From Albula goreensis (lineage: Eukaryota; Chordata; Actinopteri; Albuliformes; Albulidae), in the NCBI GenBank assembly GCA_022829145.1, contig CM040743.1, forward strand, positions 12,232,146 through 12,296,145: a DNA stretch of 64,000 nt. The letters are read 5' to 3'. Shown here in pieces: positions 12,237 through 26,151 of the stretch; positions within the stretch are counted from its first letter, which is position 1; each line of letters starts with the position of its first letter. Below the pieces are notes generated by a model. The model was not told where the DNA came from, did no database searches, and saw nothing but the letters and a program-made list of their open reading frames with translations. A program made the translations under genes and the position numbers.

Positions 12237-15125
12237 AAATATCATTTGTGTTTGTCAGTTGTGTCACAGAAGATTTAAAATCAGGCTGAAACTTGTTTGA
12301 ATACATTATTCATTCTCCCGCTACTGAACTGTGTATCCACCTCAGTTGCTTAGCTATTCTCTTTGAGAGTAGACATGCTCTTTCTTGTGCTTTTCACATC
12401 TGATGACCAATACTGTATTTTAAAAAAACATATGTCCATTGTATAGCATGCTCTAAGTGTCAGGGTTATTTATTTTAGTCTCAATATCATTGCTTTCTTA
12501 CAAATTCTGTTTTTGTTTGTTTCAGTTTTTGAAAAGTAGGTAACATAAGACAAAATAAGTAAAAATAAGTTTTACTAATAATGAAACTTACTTTTAAAGA
12601 AGGTTTAAATGAGTGCATTTATTGCCAGCTCACTTTAAACTATATTTTCATTACATCCTCCTAAAAGCCATATTATCTTTGCTTCTCCATACTTAGCAGA
12701 TGGCAATGAATGATAAAAGATCTAACATCACTAGGGAGAACATACTCAAACTGCTCAATTAACAGCATGATTCAAATCTAAACACTCTCATTAATCACCC
12801 CAAATCCCATTAAAAGAGTTTTCATAACTGCATATTTTTTTTCTTGGGATAATATCTTTAAAGCTCCATTTCAGCAGAAGCTCCGTGCTTGTTGTGCAGT
12901 AAACAGAAGTAGGTGGCATGAACATGAGAGGGTGGGGGCTCTTTAGGGTTTCCTTACTAAGATGTAGAAGCTAAAACTCTTGTGGTCTCTGATTTTAAAT
13001 ATCTGGAGGTTGTTAAAACATCTGAAAATGAGTTTTGTTTAGCTAGCCAGCAACATGAGTGTCTATGCCAGTTACTGTTAAAAACAGATATCAAGTAGGG
13101 GAAGATGCATAGCAGCATCCAAGAAAAGTAAACCATATTGTTATATATTGTTCTCTTACATTGTTGATAGCATACATGGAAATATGGCATTATCATTACT
13201 CTTATTTTATGGATATGGAGAGTAGGACAGAATAATTGTTTGGCCATGTATTGAAGTATCAGTGGGTTTCTGGACAATATGGCGCCAGTAATCACAGTCA
13301 GGGTTGTTCCTGTCTGCTTTTGTTAGAAATATAAGCCATTACATGTTCAATGAGTTGTTTATGTAATGCTCAAATACAAATGGCCAAAATAACTCAAAAC
13401 AGGAATGACTTATAGCCTAGTTTGTGTTCTGCAAGCATTATCTCAGCATAAGGGTCCCCAGTTGTCTCCTCCCAACTTCTCACCTTTCAGTTCCCATCAC
13501 AAGATAACGTGCTACCAGCCTTTATTAAATGTGACCAACAAAAACAGAGTTTTATGGAATTAGTGGGCCTTCAGCTTGTACTGCTGCTACTAATAATATA
13601 CTTAATCTTTACCAAACATTACACTCCATAGATCTGCAACCAAAAAATCTGAATAACTACACTCAGCACTCTCAGCTTCCAGCTCCACATCAGTATGATT
13701 GGTAACAAATAAATATGACCTCAGTTACCCATTCATAATCCAATTAATAAAAACTCTTTATTTTTCTATATTTTCCAAACCAAATATTTTTCTATATTTG
13801 ATGTGATTATTTGTTTACTTATGGAAACAACAGAGGCAATGTTCAAGCTATGTAATTTTGTGTTTGATCTGAATTATTTGCTTGCTGTGAGAACTACATC
13901 TCAGTAATACCTCAATATCATACTTACAGATTACTTCCATGTTACATGTGGTCACCTGCTCTGTTTGTACTCACTATGTTCTTATTCAGCTTAAAATTCT
14001 TCATACAAAATAGTCAAAATGAACTGTAGGACCCCTGTCTGGTTTTCTGATTTTTTTTTTACAGTTAATTTGGTCAGATCTGAGAGTGTCTGGGAGGAAA
14101 AGAGTTTAGTGCACAGCAATCAAACATCCTCAGTGATTCAAAAGTTATTGCTCTCACAGTTAAAGCTTTACTTTTTCACCTTTTTTGTCTTACCCAGAGT
14201 AGACCATTTGTGCCATTGTCATCCCTCAGTGAAAAATATGAAGATATCTCAAGACCCAATGCTACTTGCACAAGCTAACTGCCTGGTAGTCTACAGAGAC
14301 TATCTGTCATCTCTCAAAAGTGTAGAAATAGATCTTATACCAAAATGGTGTATGTGTGTGTGTGGTGGGGGGATGGGACTTGCCATGGGGTGGAGTTGTA
14401 TTTCTCCCTTTTATATGTATATGTATATCTCCCTTTTTAGCTCTTTAAAATTCCAATTTTGTGGGGATGATCTCACTGAAAAACTGAATCTGTTATTCTA
14501 CATTTGAATAACAGCAGAACACCTGCAACACAACAGCCAGGTCCACCAGCTGTGATACAGAATGTCCACCAATATCAATGCCTAATCCACATCAAGGAAA
14601 AATAGCCTGATATTTTTAGTTCATATGTTAGCAAACATGAACATGGGCTGCTATTTTATAATAGCTTGAATGTGCCTCAAGAATACTGATGACAAAATTG
14701 ATGACTATATGAGTTGACTCACTGCAGAACATAATTTTTCCAATAGTGGTGGGTAAAAGATTGTTACTTACTGTTCAATTATGTTGTGCAGTCATAAATA
14801 GGCTCTCAGTAAACATGTAAATGTACAGATGTTAAATCATTAATATTGTATTGACAGTCAAAGTTCTGGACCCCACAGCATTGTTCAATAAATTAGCATT
14901 TATGCTTATATGATTTAAAGCAGTCTATTACTTATTTTAGTATAAATTTTACTATTACTGAAACTTCTGAAATCTCTTATACTACCTTATGTTTCAGAAC
15001 ACTATGCCAATTAAGTCCTCACAGTTCACTGAGGATGTAATGGCAGGTACTTCATTCCAAGAAATTCAATGTAATATGGTGTTCTATGGAGCCTTAGACA
15101 ACAGCACCTCCAAGTGGTAGATATG

Positions 15126-15131
15126 TTTATT
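15126..15131 (-). promoter_or_regulatory. ppp1r36: Poly(A) signal candidate for ppp1r36
   Basis: TTTATT on plus reads AATAAA on the minus strand. It lies about 180 bases past the stop codon at 15308-15310, giving a plausible short 3' untranslated region. Confidence 0.4.
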
Positions 15132-15307
15132 GCATAATCACATGTAATGTTTTCAGGAAATGGTCAAAATGAAAATGTGAAATACTTCAGATTGCTCAAA
15201 ATTCAATAATAAATATACCAAACTAAATAACACCTTACAGAAATTGTAGAAAAATATATTTTCTTGCAGTCCCCTCACAGGTACATTGTGGAGGTGGAGG
15301 AGTGGGA

Positions 15308-18300
15308 TCACTCAGTTTCTGAGTAGCCTCCCTCAGTGGTAGCTCTGGAGATGGCAGTGTTAGTTCTGCTCTGACCACTGTGATTGTCTGCAGACACAGA
15401 GGACTGCTTTGTGTTTTCCCCCTTTTCTTCTTCCTCCCTGTCTTCATCTTTGTTCTCGTCACCCAGGGGTATGAGGGTAACGCCACTGAAATGGCTCAAA
15501 GGTTTCCCCAGGATGCCAAAACTGATGGGTAGAGGAACAAAGAGGGAGATACAACTGACAGCTTCAAGTTGGACAGCTGAAAGATTGAGAGCAATGTTAC
15601 AGTACTAACCAGACTGCAGTGAGGGCTACACTGAATAATATGCTAAAGGCTTTGTGAAATGGCAAGCTTATTGGCAACCTTCTGCTCTCATTACTGGCTC
15701 TGTATCCCTTGTTTCAGGATGCTCTAGTTTGTAACAAGAGGTTCAAACGTAGTTGGTGGTATGTTTCGTCAATCCATGCCCTTTCATAAATATTCATTAA
15801 GACCAAGCAACAATGGATCTTTTTGAGCTTCACCACTTCCAAAGAAGAATTTGTTACAAATGGGGAGCCTGCCACTAAGGGTGTTTTACATTTTTCCATG
15901 GAATTTCTTTACCCAAAGATGAACATGGTGAGGTGATTAATCGAGAAAGAGAGCTGGTCACCTGAGAGATGCAAGCTGATCAGTGAGCTGGTCCAAAAGT
16001 GCCTCCCTGTCGCAAACCACCAGTGAACGCTCCTTCTGAGGGCTGAAACCTTTGAGCAGGTGGGGGGAGGCCTGCGTCGTTGGAGGGAGGAGTGCCTCCA
16101 TCAAGGGGGTGCGCTGTGCCAACACCTTAGTCAGATCCAGCCTTGCAGTGCCAAACAGTGGGGGGCAATGCCAAAGATCGAGCAAAGTGAAAAAACTTTG
16201 GTTACTTGTCACTGTCCCCCTTGTGACACCCCATAGGAGTAAAGACATGAATAAGCAAAGAAAAAGCAGGGGAAATGTGAGAGGCAGAATTCTTCAGACA
16301 GAGGTATGCTATTTTAAAACAAGAAACCCTGATCTCCCACTGAGAAGTGAATGCACCAGTGCAGATTCTTACTTTTTAGCCACAGTAGGCTGGGTAGGTT
16401 CCGCCTCCCCTGCTTTCTGGGTGCGGCCTTGTTTAGACCTTAGATTATAGGCAGGGTTGAAGGTAGTAGAGTACAGCAGTCTCCCCACCTCCTCCTGAAT
16501 CGCATCCAGCTCCTTCCTCTCAAAAGTGACCCATGCAGCATAGCACAGGAATTTGTACAAACACTAAAACAGGAAGATAGTTTTGCTTAAGTCACAAAAA
16601 CACAAAAGTCTTTTTAGGCAGTTATAATGCAAATCAAAGCAAATAAAACTATGCAATATAAAACACAACTGATAGATATCTACATTGTTTTTCTGCAAAC
16701 TGATCAGAAATATGTCCTACAGTTATCAGTAACAACCATGTTTTCTCCCTAGAAAATATGAGTGGGGTTTTGCAGTGATGCTTTTGTTTGAACTCCAAAA
16801 TGTGAAATTAAGCATGTCACATGATTTTATGGTGAACAAAAGATGTAAAAATAAAAGCAATGTTGTGCCACTTTATAAGAAAATCTGGTGAGACCCCTGA
16901 ACAAGCGTAAATAATTGGACCCTGAAATTATTTTTAAATGTGGATTAAGTCAGTACACATGGGGGATTGTTTTGCTGAACGGGCACACACCAATTCACTG
17001 GTTCTTATAAATACGTGCTATGTTCAACCATGAACTTTCCCTCAGTGTTATTTTCACACAGGAGCCTAATTAAATGAGTCACCAAATTCGCAAAAGGAAA
17101 ATATAAATGAAAAACTGCAAGCAGTTTGACAGAGTGAAAAATGGTAAGAGATTAAGTAACAGATGTCATCAAAAAACTACAATTATGAGGTGAAAGGCCC
17201 CTATTAAGTGCTTTTCACAATCAGCAAGGTAATTTGTAAGTCTAATCATATTTTTAATTTTGTTCACAAGGAATCAGCGTTAGAGAGTCAGTGATTTTCA
17301 GTTAAGTAAATGGGGTGATGGTTTATATCAACCATATAGGTAGAGTTTTCCTATCATTTTAAAATGAGGCCCACAGCACCTGTGCTAAATTGAGGCCAGT
17401 GATTCAGTAGACACTGAACATCAGTTCAGGTCACTGCTCTACATCAGATGACATCCAGCTCAGAGTCAGGGCACAGTGCCTGGAGGACAGCCACATGTGT
17501 TTCTGAGAGAACCAAGTGTGTACAAGAAAAACAATCTTGCCAGTTTATGCTTGTCTTTGTTGTATAGTCTATGAACTAGAGTCACAAATCCTTGAACAAG
17601 AGCCACAAGAAAACCCGTAAGCTCAAAAGTTTTACTTTAAAATAAGTCCAGATGTCACTTACCTCATATACTTCCCTGTCCTTTGATGATGTTTTCCCCC
17701 TGTTGGCATAAAACATGCGTACAATGTATTGTTATTGAGAAATTCATATTGTGTTCTGTCAAAGATAAGACAAACCCTAATTTGCCTGATAATCATCTGA
17801 TCTTATTTTCACCCAGCATTAGGCTGCAACATCTTAGGAAGAATGAAATGATGTGATCATGAGACAAAGCTGCCCCTGCACAACAAACTGATTTTGTCAA
17901 AAGATTTACAGATGCTATATCTACAATTGGTACACCTTCCTTAGTTGCATTCGGATACATGGTTAAGGAATTCTGTACTCCAGCTGACCAAGACACATCA
18001 GCCATGGTGCAAATGAAGATGGCTTTTAAAAAGAATGGGAGATTAAACCCCAATTGGTTTATAGTGTGGTCATGCACACAGCACACCTACAGTCAGATAA
18101 ACCATAAAACACAACCTCCAATACAAATGTGTTCCCAAATTGCACCAGAAAACTGGCAGAAAATGGATTTGGACACACGCAAAAGGAACTTGTGCAATGT
18201 AAAATGAGCTAAGACCAAAATGTATTACTGTTTGCTGTGAAATACCTATACTTTACCTAGAAGGCAGAGCTGTGAATTCATGTTAGAAGAGGATATGTGA

Positions 18301-21300
18301 GTCAGGTGCTAACAGGAAAATAATTTTAATGGTACACATGGCTGAACAGAGTGAAGAGAACATATCTATGTTTGTCCCCCATGCTACCCTTCACTGCTGG
18401 CTCAATGATCTCCAGAGTTACTTTTAGGCTGACCATTACGAGCCTAATACAGCTCACAGACTTCCCTGTTTCACCACATAGATACGCTCCCAACAAAGCA
18501 AGCCACAACAGTGGTGCACTGACTTTCTCGCAGACAGCAAAGGCAGGGTGAGCTCCAAGAGCAGGGTGGAGTAGTGGATGGCCAGCTGCTTCAGGGACAG
18601 GTCCACTTTAACACACGCCTCGGCCATCTCTTGCTGTTCACGAAGACTCTGCTCCCTAATGCATATTTTGCACCAAGAAAGGGAGAATCACAAGCAAATA
18701 CACATACAGAAGACAACTGCAGCTCATTAGCTATCTGGAGAACACATGCCTCTCTATTGAATTATGATTGTATTTTTCTTGTTCATCTATGTAAAGTGTG
18801 ACATTGTCTCTGTTTAATGGTCATCTGAAGTTGTGTTTGAATGATTACAATGGCACTTCCATGTTTATACCCTGTTCAGATTATCAGTTTTTCCTAGAAG
18901 GCTGAGCTCCAAATTTTTGAGGTTCTACTTTATTTGCATCAGTATGTGTTTTACCAACTATTCAACCATGAGAAGTATTATAAATCAGTTGATAATGATA
19001 AAAACAGTAATAAATGATGGCAAAAAAACACAGAAGACTTGGCATCTGTCTAGTGGGTGTAACACTCTTCTAACATTGATGTGGGCCATATCACTGTGAA
19101 AACAAGATGTCTAGACATGAAATCCTTTGTGTGGTTGTGCCACCGTGCATGATGTATCCCAAACACAATCTTTTCCTCTGTTCAGACCACACTGAACCTA
19201 CATCATGTGTGGTGTAGTTTTCTTCTCCAACGTCATTTTCTCAATAAAGCAAGATATATAAAGCATGAGGCAGGCAAAGAACTCATCCAACTCCCGCTTT
19301 CTGCAAACACAGTAGACAAAAATTCAGATAAAAAAACTGTGAACCAAGAGAAGTACTTGCTAAAGGTAGCTAAAGACTACAAGGTCACTGGGTTCCTTCA
19401 AGGGGAAGCAGCAGTCAACAAGCAGGTAGCTTTTGATGCACCAATTAAACTGATTAAACATGCATGTTTTATAGTATAAGTATGGTCACAATAAGCATGG
19501 GCAACTGAAGAAGTTTTTGACAATCAGATTTAAGATTAATAAATTAAGAAAGTTTGTTTCATTATTTGTTGCACCAAGACTAGAAATGCAGTTTTGTTGA
19601 TGCAATTTGGAGATTGTGCATTCATACTGTGAGTTGGTATTTACTAAAAAGTGGAAAAATGACATGTCATCTGAAAATGATTAAGTATATCATATTAATA
19701 ATGTGTCAAATCAACATTTAACAGATGGAAAGATTCTCCTTTCAGGGTAGATTCTCAATTGCTTACTAAATGCTTATCACTGAAACATTTTAACAGTATT
19801 TGATTAACAAACTGATTAACATCTCTGACAAACATTCATTATTACTCTCCACCAGACACCTCAAACCAAACAAGCACAGCAGTTAGGACGACGGTAATAT
19901 AAAATCAGGAATTCCATACTTTAACATGGGCAGAAACCCCTGAGGAATGGAAGCACGCTCCATTTCTTGCAGCAGTATGAGAGTTGCCTCTGCAAAAGTA
20001 AAATTCACACAGGATAAGTAAGCCACCAGAGGCTGAATCAAATAGGGAACAACATGCATGCCAGTGTTTGTATAATGCAAAATGGTTTGTTAATGGTCCT
20101 ATATACCAAAAAACTGTGATGAAACCGCACAAGGAACTAGCTAGCTTTACCCAGTTGCTCATGTTACTCACACACAGGTTCTTGGGAATTGACTCAATTA
20201 ATAGCTATGCTTTTACTGGTTTTTCACAGACCTTCATGTCTCCTTGTAAGGAAAGCCAGTGAAAGTATTTTAGCTACTTAGAACTACTAGGTCATTTTTA
20301 TCAGTTTACCATTGGATTATCAGAAAACTCATCATGGAATGTTCTTTGATGCTTGATCCAGAGCTCTCTCTGATTTGGAACACAATGTCAGATTGGTTTT
20401 AGAAATTTATCAAAAATGGACTTGGATAAATGGTGAAAGATAAGAGATATCATTACATAACTTCTTCAGCTTAACATACAGGGGGTGAGATGCATGCATG
20501 ATACACTATAGTTATACATGATCATATATACTATAAGCATAGATGATCATAAACCTTTGGTTTTTTTTTTTTTTTTTTTTACTTCTCATATACATGATAT
20601 ATTTTGACCAACAACTCCATTCAAAACCTACGCTTAACATCCTCAATAGTGACACAGTCATTCTTGTGCCTGGATGATTTATAAGCACCCAGTTGGGTTT
20701 CTCCAACATTCTTATCTGTGGGACGTCGGGCTCTAGTGTGGCACTTGCCAGAGGCTGCTGATGATTGTCCAAACCTGTGGAAACATCAAAAATATGTTTT
20801 TTCCAAATATAGATCTAAGCAAAGTTATAGACAGCAACAAAAACAACATCAATTACTCATGAGCCTATATCAACTAGGATTGAGAATGTATTACAAGGTG
20901 GTTAATACAACTAGTGATTAGTTGCCATTATAAGGATTATTAGTGTTATGTGCAAAACAGTTATGTCTTAGGTCAACGTTATTTACGCGGTAATAGTTAT
21001 AAAATTGTAATTTATTTAAATTAAAATTTAATTTAACTATATAATACATTTCAGTTTTAGATGGTTTGTCACTATCTTGTACATTACTTCCATCTGTCAT
21101 TGTGCAGTGTGAAGATGTTTCTTGAGGAAAAATGTTGAACAGTTTTCATTCTTAGTGTGAAACTTTTCAATGCATATGGTCATGTGGAGCAAACGTTAAA
21201 CCATACCACCATGTTACCTTTCCGGTCGTTTGCTTGCAGGGTCTTGGGAACTAAGCAATTTGCACTTCTTTTTCTTTTCTTTCATGTCTGCGGATGCGTC

Positions 21301-21745
21301 GGAACTTAACGCAAAAGAAATAATCATTCACTGTGTGACGATAAAATACTGGAAAAGCTGGCCTTGCTCCGTTGTATACTGTGCCATGCATTGACCACGG
21401 ACACAGTCCGACTTGTGTAACGTTACGACTCCAGGTTTGCTTGAAGCCATTGCCCTCAAAAAGGCAATATAATATAAGCATAGCCAATGTAACCTCTAAC
21501 GTTAACTATGATAAGCCTAAAACTTACTTTTCAGAGACAAACAGACATATCAGGTAGATTATTGGAATTAACCTGAACGTATGTTACCTTATGAATTCAA
21601 GACCCTGTATTTCATCATTCCAGGTCCATTTACCATGTGAAGGCGGAGGAGCTCTACTCTGTAATGTCAATTTTGTAAAATTAGTGACACGGAGCCAGCT
21701 GACTTTTTTCTGGTTTTCAAACCCCTTTGGCAGATGTCTTACCAT
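15308..21745 (-). CDS. ppp1r36: Protein phosphatase 1 regulatory subunit 36-like protein, ten exons, 447 aa
   Basis: Coding exons on the minus strand: 21588-21745, 21218-21304, 20632-20774, 19920-19989, 19202-19300, 18524-18655, 17663-17699, 16373-16563, 15962-16141 and 15308-15554. All phases match and the total is 448 codons with the stop. Residues 14-17 read KVSW, fitting the RVxF-type docking motif for the PP1 catalytic subunit. The middle is a helical domain (LKQLAIHYSTLLLEL; then YKFLCYAAWVTFERK followed by EEVGRLL), which I match from memory to the PPP1R36 family. The C-terminus is low-complexity and acidic. The length is close to the mammalian protein (about 420 aa). The family is linked to testis and ciliated cells; here the role as a PP1-binding regulator is inferred. 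The acceptors of exons 2 (TTAAG) and 10 were chosen because they keep the frame. The family name is less certain than the exon structure. Confidence 0.65.
20560..20580. repeat. Poly(T) tract
   Basis: A run of about 20 T residues in the third intron of the ppp1r36-like gene, just downstream (minus-strand sense) of its third exon. Confidence 0.8.
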
Positions 21746-23515
21746 CCAGTCAAACGGAACACCAAATTAACATTAACTCAGCACTCTAGCGTTAGAGTTT
21801 ACCTCATCTTAAATTGTGGTGCTTATTCGGCTACGATTCCAAATTGCAAAAGACTTAGGAAAATGCAACCTTCGCAACAATTTTAAAACAAAATAACTAT
21901 AGAATAGCAGTTTTAATGTAGCTACTGGACAACAGTGCAATCAATGGCTTTAATTTGCAATTAATTCATCGTTAATCGTGACGTTAATAGCAACCATCTG
22001 CTAACGTTTCGTTAGGATAACGTTAATGTTAGCCTACCTAGACATGCTTATCACATGAGAACATTGTTATTCTATCCATACAGTGCTGTTGTTAGCTATG
22101 CTTAGACAGAGTGACAGGTTTTGGGCAGTGTTACCATCTCCATCAGTGGTTTAGACATTTTCTTGAAGTAGAGCTCTTGCTACTGTCCTGAAATTTGCGA
22201 CTGTTCTTATTTTAGAATAGGATATGCATGTTTACTTTTGCTTACAGTGTGACTGCAATGCAAACGGATACTTAGTTGACGTCTGTCTCTAAGCAACAGC
22301 TCATGGTCTACATTCTACTGAGATCGTTATTTACTATTGAGATAAACGGCATTCTTTCCCGATTTGACCATGGAGTTCCGGTTGTTACGAGCGCTCTGGT
22401 CTCAGACAAAAGGTTCCTATTCATAAGATGGTTCACTTGTTAGCAAAAACTGTCACGATTAATGCTGGATTCACAGTGGCTCATGGTACATTGAGTACTA
22501 GAATCAGGCGAATGTGGGCATACGTTGCTGGGAGACGACGAGGAAAGTTATAGATATTTAGGAGTAACTGGTCACTGTGGAGAAACCAAAATATTGACAG
22601 AGCAATACTCATAAGCTATTTTCTTCCATTGCCTGTTTTTTCCCCTCACAGGTTATTTTATTTAAAGGAGCTGTAACGGATTTCATGGTCAACATTCCAA
22701 ACAATGTTGACAATTCTTCCAGTCTTAACATTGAATCGCTGTCGTGCTTCTCTTCTGTGGTGTCGAACGGTCCAGCTGTGTGATAGAGCAGCTCATACAC
22801 TTGAACGGCAAGAACCATCTTGTTATAAACTATATTACTCTGAGATACTCTGTTTTTTTGTTTTGCCGATATATTTTTGCAACAAGAATTAAGTCATTCA
22901 CAGATTACTTTATTTCCAATTATCCATTACCATCACATTCCAAAAGCAGGTTTCGACAAACCAATAAATTTATCAAACACTCAGTAGCATCCTCCCTAAC
23001 CCCTGCAAAAATCCTCAACAATGAAAGGCTTCATCTTGAAGTTTCTCCTGGAATCATTGAATTGCATGTGACATGCCACTTGGAATATCACCAAATGTAT
23101 CAAGATGAGTGAAAACAAGGCGTTTTTGCAAATTGACTAACTAGTTAGAATACTAATCTTCTTAATAATGAAAGTTATGAAACTGCAGGGTTTTAGTTGG
23201 ACAATATTTTGCACTGGTTCCGACTATTTAATGTGGGTTGTCATTGTGGAGAAAAAGATGTGGAGACTACGCAAAGAAGGGAATTTTTAAAAAGAACAGG
23301 AATAATAATAAAATGTGCTTTATTGCATTGTCTTTGATTTTGGAGTTCCAGATTTCAGAGTTCAATTCACCATGTATCAAAAAACAATAGCATTTTAGTA
23401 ACTTCAGTCTTCAGTCTTCCTGTAGCAAAAAATTGCCATGACTTGATTGGGTACATGTGCTGAATTACTCAGGGCTTCTATTTTTCATAGTTAAACTTTA
23501 AGCAGAGATGTCAAT
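21746..23515. other. Spacer between ppp1r36 and tpmt
   Basis: Holds the presumed promoter of ppp1r36 and the 3' untranslated end of tpmt. It has several TTAACGTTA-like words. A 69-codon minus-strand frame beginning with ATG lies at 22609-22818, without recognised homology or convincing splice sites; see the findings. No other coding potential is seen. Confidence 0.5.
23319..23324 (-). promoter_or_regulatory. tpmt: Poly(A) signal candidate for tpmt
   Basis: TTTATT on plus gives AATAAA on minus about 190 bases past the tpmt stop at 23516-23518. It is the first good signal after the stop. Confidence 0.5.
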
Positions 23516-26151
23516 TTAGTTGGCCTTTGGAGTGAGAAGGTGAACTTTCTCTGTCAGATAATCCAATCCCCACTCCCTTTGTCTGTCTGTGAGAGCGTCA
23601 ACAGATTCCAGTGCCTGAATCTTGCAAGTTTTCCCTGAAATTAAAGGAGCATATTAATTTCTAAACACAATGCAGAATATTCCACAATGTGCCTGTACAT
23701 CACTATGATATTCTCAAAATCAGCATCTATCCACTGCAACTACTCCTTCCCTCTTAACGTGTAAGAAAATTTACTCGCAGTTTCTTTTCAATGATAAACC
23801 CAAGGTATTATAAAATATAGTTACAACTTGTTGAAACAAACATACCATAAAGGTTTTCTATATCCTCCTCAGGCACAAAAAATGGTGGACCTGTCAGGAT
23901 ACAATATTTGATCATTTTTAGATTGAAAATATGCTGTATTTACCTCACACTCATTTTGCATTGACTGCAAGGAACGATCAATGAAATTTATTTAAACATA
24001 AAAGTTGCATTCAATTCTATGAATAAATTGTCATTAAATACATTGTCATTAAATTGCATATGCATAAGAAAACAAACAAAACTCAAGGAACATACCTTTA
24101 TACAACTCTGGATTGTAGTGCAAAGTGTCTAAAAGGTATCTGCAATCTTTGTCCATTAGAGACATTATTAAGGTGGCATACCTTTCATGAAAAAGAAAAG
24201 AAAACATATTTCATTCCCTGCCTATTTACAGTGATTTCCAAATTATATGTCCTTGGAAAAGTTCATGGAACCCCACCTTTGTCTATCACAAGGGTTAATG
24301 GCTACCAAGGACCCTCTGTCCCAGATCCCACCAAACTGTCCCGCAATGGTGCTGGGGGTTGAAAACAGACTTTTATCATTTTCACACATCATCAATCCTC
24401 CTTTCAGCCATACACCAAATGTCTAGTTTGAGAAGAAGCTTAAGTAGCATATCTTAGGCAAAAACAATGTCAAAAAATTACAGAGCTGTCCATGACTAAT
24501 TTTGCTTGTTTCCCCTCTTCTCTTCAAACAAACAAGTTTTACATAATGTTTCCAAGTTTTATTGTGTTGGCTGCTACCTGTGCCAGGTCTCTCTTGCAAA
24601 AGAGATTCTGATTTCCTGGTAAAATAAAGGTAAATAAAATAATAAAAATAAACATTAAATGGCTCTCCCGATTATTAACATGCAATTACACCATATAAAG
24701 TATTCAAAGTAACAAATTAAACCCACTCACTAACACACAGACACATTGTATAAATAATTAAATGAAACAAAAATTAAACTTTTTTTCCTGATTATCCATA
24801 TCTCATACCTTGAGAACTTATACAGGTCACATTGATACAAGGATATCTTTCCATCAGAACTCTGTGGAAGGAATGCAATGCATAAACAATATGGAAGACA
24901 CCAGAAATTGTTGTCATACATTCTGTGAAATTCTGTGAAAGGCTTTATATTTGATGTACAATTGCATAACTGTAGAGGGAAAATCAGCAGCCTGTAAAAA
25001 GCAACAAATCCATACACCTTCCTGTGAAATGCTGTGTTGTCTTGGTACCTTAAACACCTTGGATCCTGGTATGTCTGAGACCAGTTCTTCAGAGTAGTCT
25101 AGCTTTTGCTCCTCAAAGAACTGTTTGATCGCCTTCTCAGATATTTCCACCCCAACAACTGAGTGGCCCTTGTCTGCTAGCCTGAAGATAGAATTAGGAG
25201 GATTTGAACATTTAAGGACACATCAAAACCACCACAGTCATCAACCTATTTTAAAGCTATAAAATAAAACTGAGGAATGCATCTCTCATGGTATAAAAAT
25301 CCAGGAATATGAAAAACTCATTACCATTTCATGTCCACAGCTTTTCCACAGAGGGGGAAGAAAAACCGTACTCCTTCTCGTCCACACAGAACTTTGTCAA
25401 TGTTATTTTCCAACATCCTATCACACAAGGGTAACAAACAAGGGGCATAACAAAGAGTAAGAACAACATTACATTAAATATTTTAAGACTTAAAAAGAGG
25501 TACAGACACCTCTTTGGAGATTGATCCAAAACAAATATTGCTATATTAAATGCCTGAACAAAATGTATGGGATAGACAAAATAATGGCAACAGCAAATGA
25601 AAAAGGACTTCTGAAATATTCTTGAATAACTAAGTTGCAAATAAAACACATTTCATGTACATTGCTAATGCAATTCTACTATAAAAGACTATTTAAACTA
25701 ACACTTTAATATGGGAGTTTGTAAAGCAGCTGAGAATCTGTACTGACAGCAAAAGGTGTCCTAACTTCTTATATGTTCATAAATATTCATATATTGTTTG
25801 ATGTTAACATCATTTTGTCTGTCTCCTGTAATTGAAGGTCTTTGTTACTCTGAAAAAAATTCAGATACATAAATCTGAACCTCTGGAATGTCATATTTTT
25901 ATTATGGTTGTGTTATTTGGAGCTTTACACATATTATCAATGCAGAATTTTAGATGTTCTCAGAACAGGAAGGTTAGAGGAAGCAGAGATGACCTGGACC
26001 TCGAACCATGTCGAGCTCTGGAGATCACTCAATCCCACTCTGAAAGAGTTGCTTACTTGTGCACATGAAGCTGATGGAAGCCAATTCTTCCTTCCTGCCA
26101 GCGTTCCTCCCACTCTGACGGGTCCATCACTCTGTTCGCCTGGGCACTCAT
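23516..26151 (-). CDS. tpmt: Thiopurine S-methyltransferase, eight coding exons, 232 aa
   Basis: Coding exons (minus): 26057-26151, 25325-25417, 25049-25181, 24809-24861, 24277-24351, 24096-24181, 23846-23890 and 23516-23634. The phases close as 233 codons with the stop; the human enzyme is 245 aa. The protein starts [18 protein letters not shown]. It then has the SAM-binding Rossmann segment [20 protein letters not shown] and HSVVGVEIS, the core strand [30 protein letters not shown], and the C-terminal [14 protein letters not shown]. All fit the class I SAM-dependent TPMT family, cytosolic enzymes that S-methylate aromatic and heterocyclic thiols. The start is the first ATG in the frame of exon 1 and gives an N-terminus shorter than in mammals. 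An upstream untranslated exon is likely but not visible. Some fish carry two tpmt copies; only one is in this window. Confidence 0.93.
24560..24660 (+). repeat. Tail of a teleost interspersed repeat in a tpmt intron
   Basis: CAGGTCTCTCTTGCAAAAGAG followed by TTCCTGGTAAAATAAAGG and AT-rich repeats is a 3' tail that recurs in many fish genomes, normally at the end of LINE or SINE copies. Only the tail is visible. The assignment rests on memory of the motif. Confidence 0.45.

Larger units (their letters stand above)
6421..15307. other. Intergenic region of about 9 kb
   Basis: No supported exon on either strand. The longest frame (plus, 14019-14507) runs through a TG-rich and TATATG-rich low-complexity tract, has no recognisable domain and looks accidental. 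The only structured content I can describe is a diverged tandem repeat at 10671-11045, a short ATT-type run near 11838-11854 and a small direct/inverted repeat at 12202-12236. Confidence 0.5.

Noticed and set aside
14019-14507. 162-codon plus-strand open frame
   Set aside because: It crosses TG and TATATG low-complexity tracts, shows no domain and no splice context, and composition shifts along its length. Most likely accidental.
22744-23112. 122-codon plus-strand frame
   Set aside because: Starts at GTG, has no internal ATG of use and no recognisable protein; lies partly opposite the candidate small frame.
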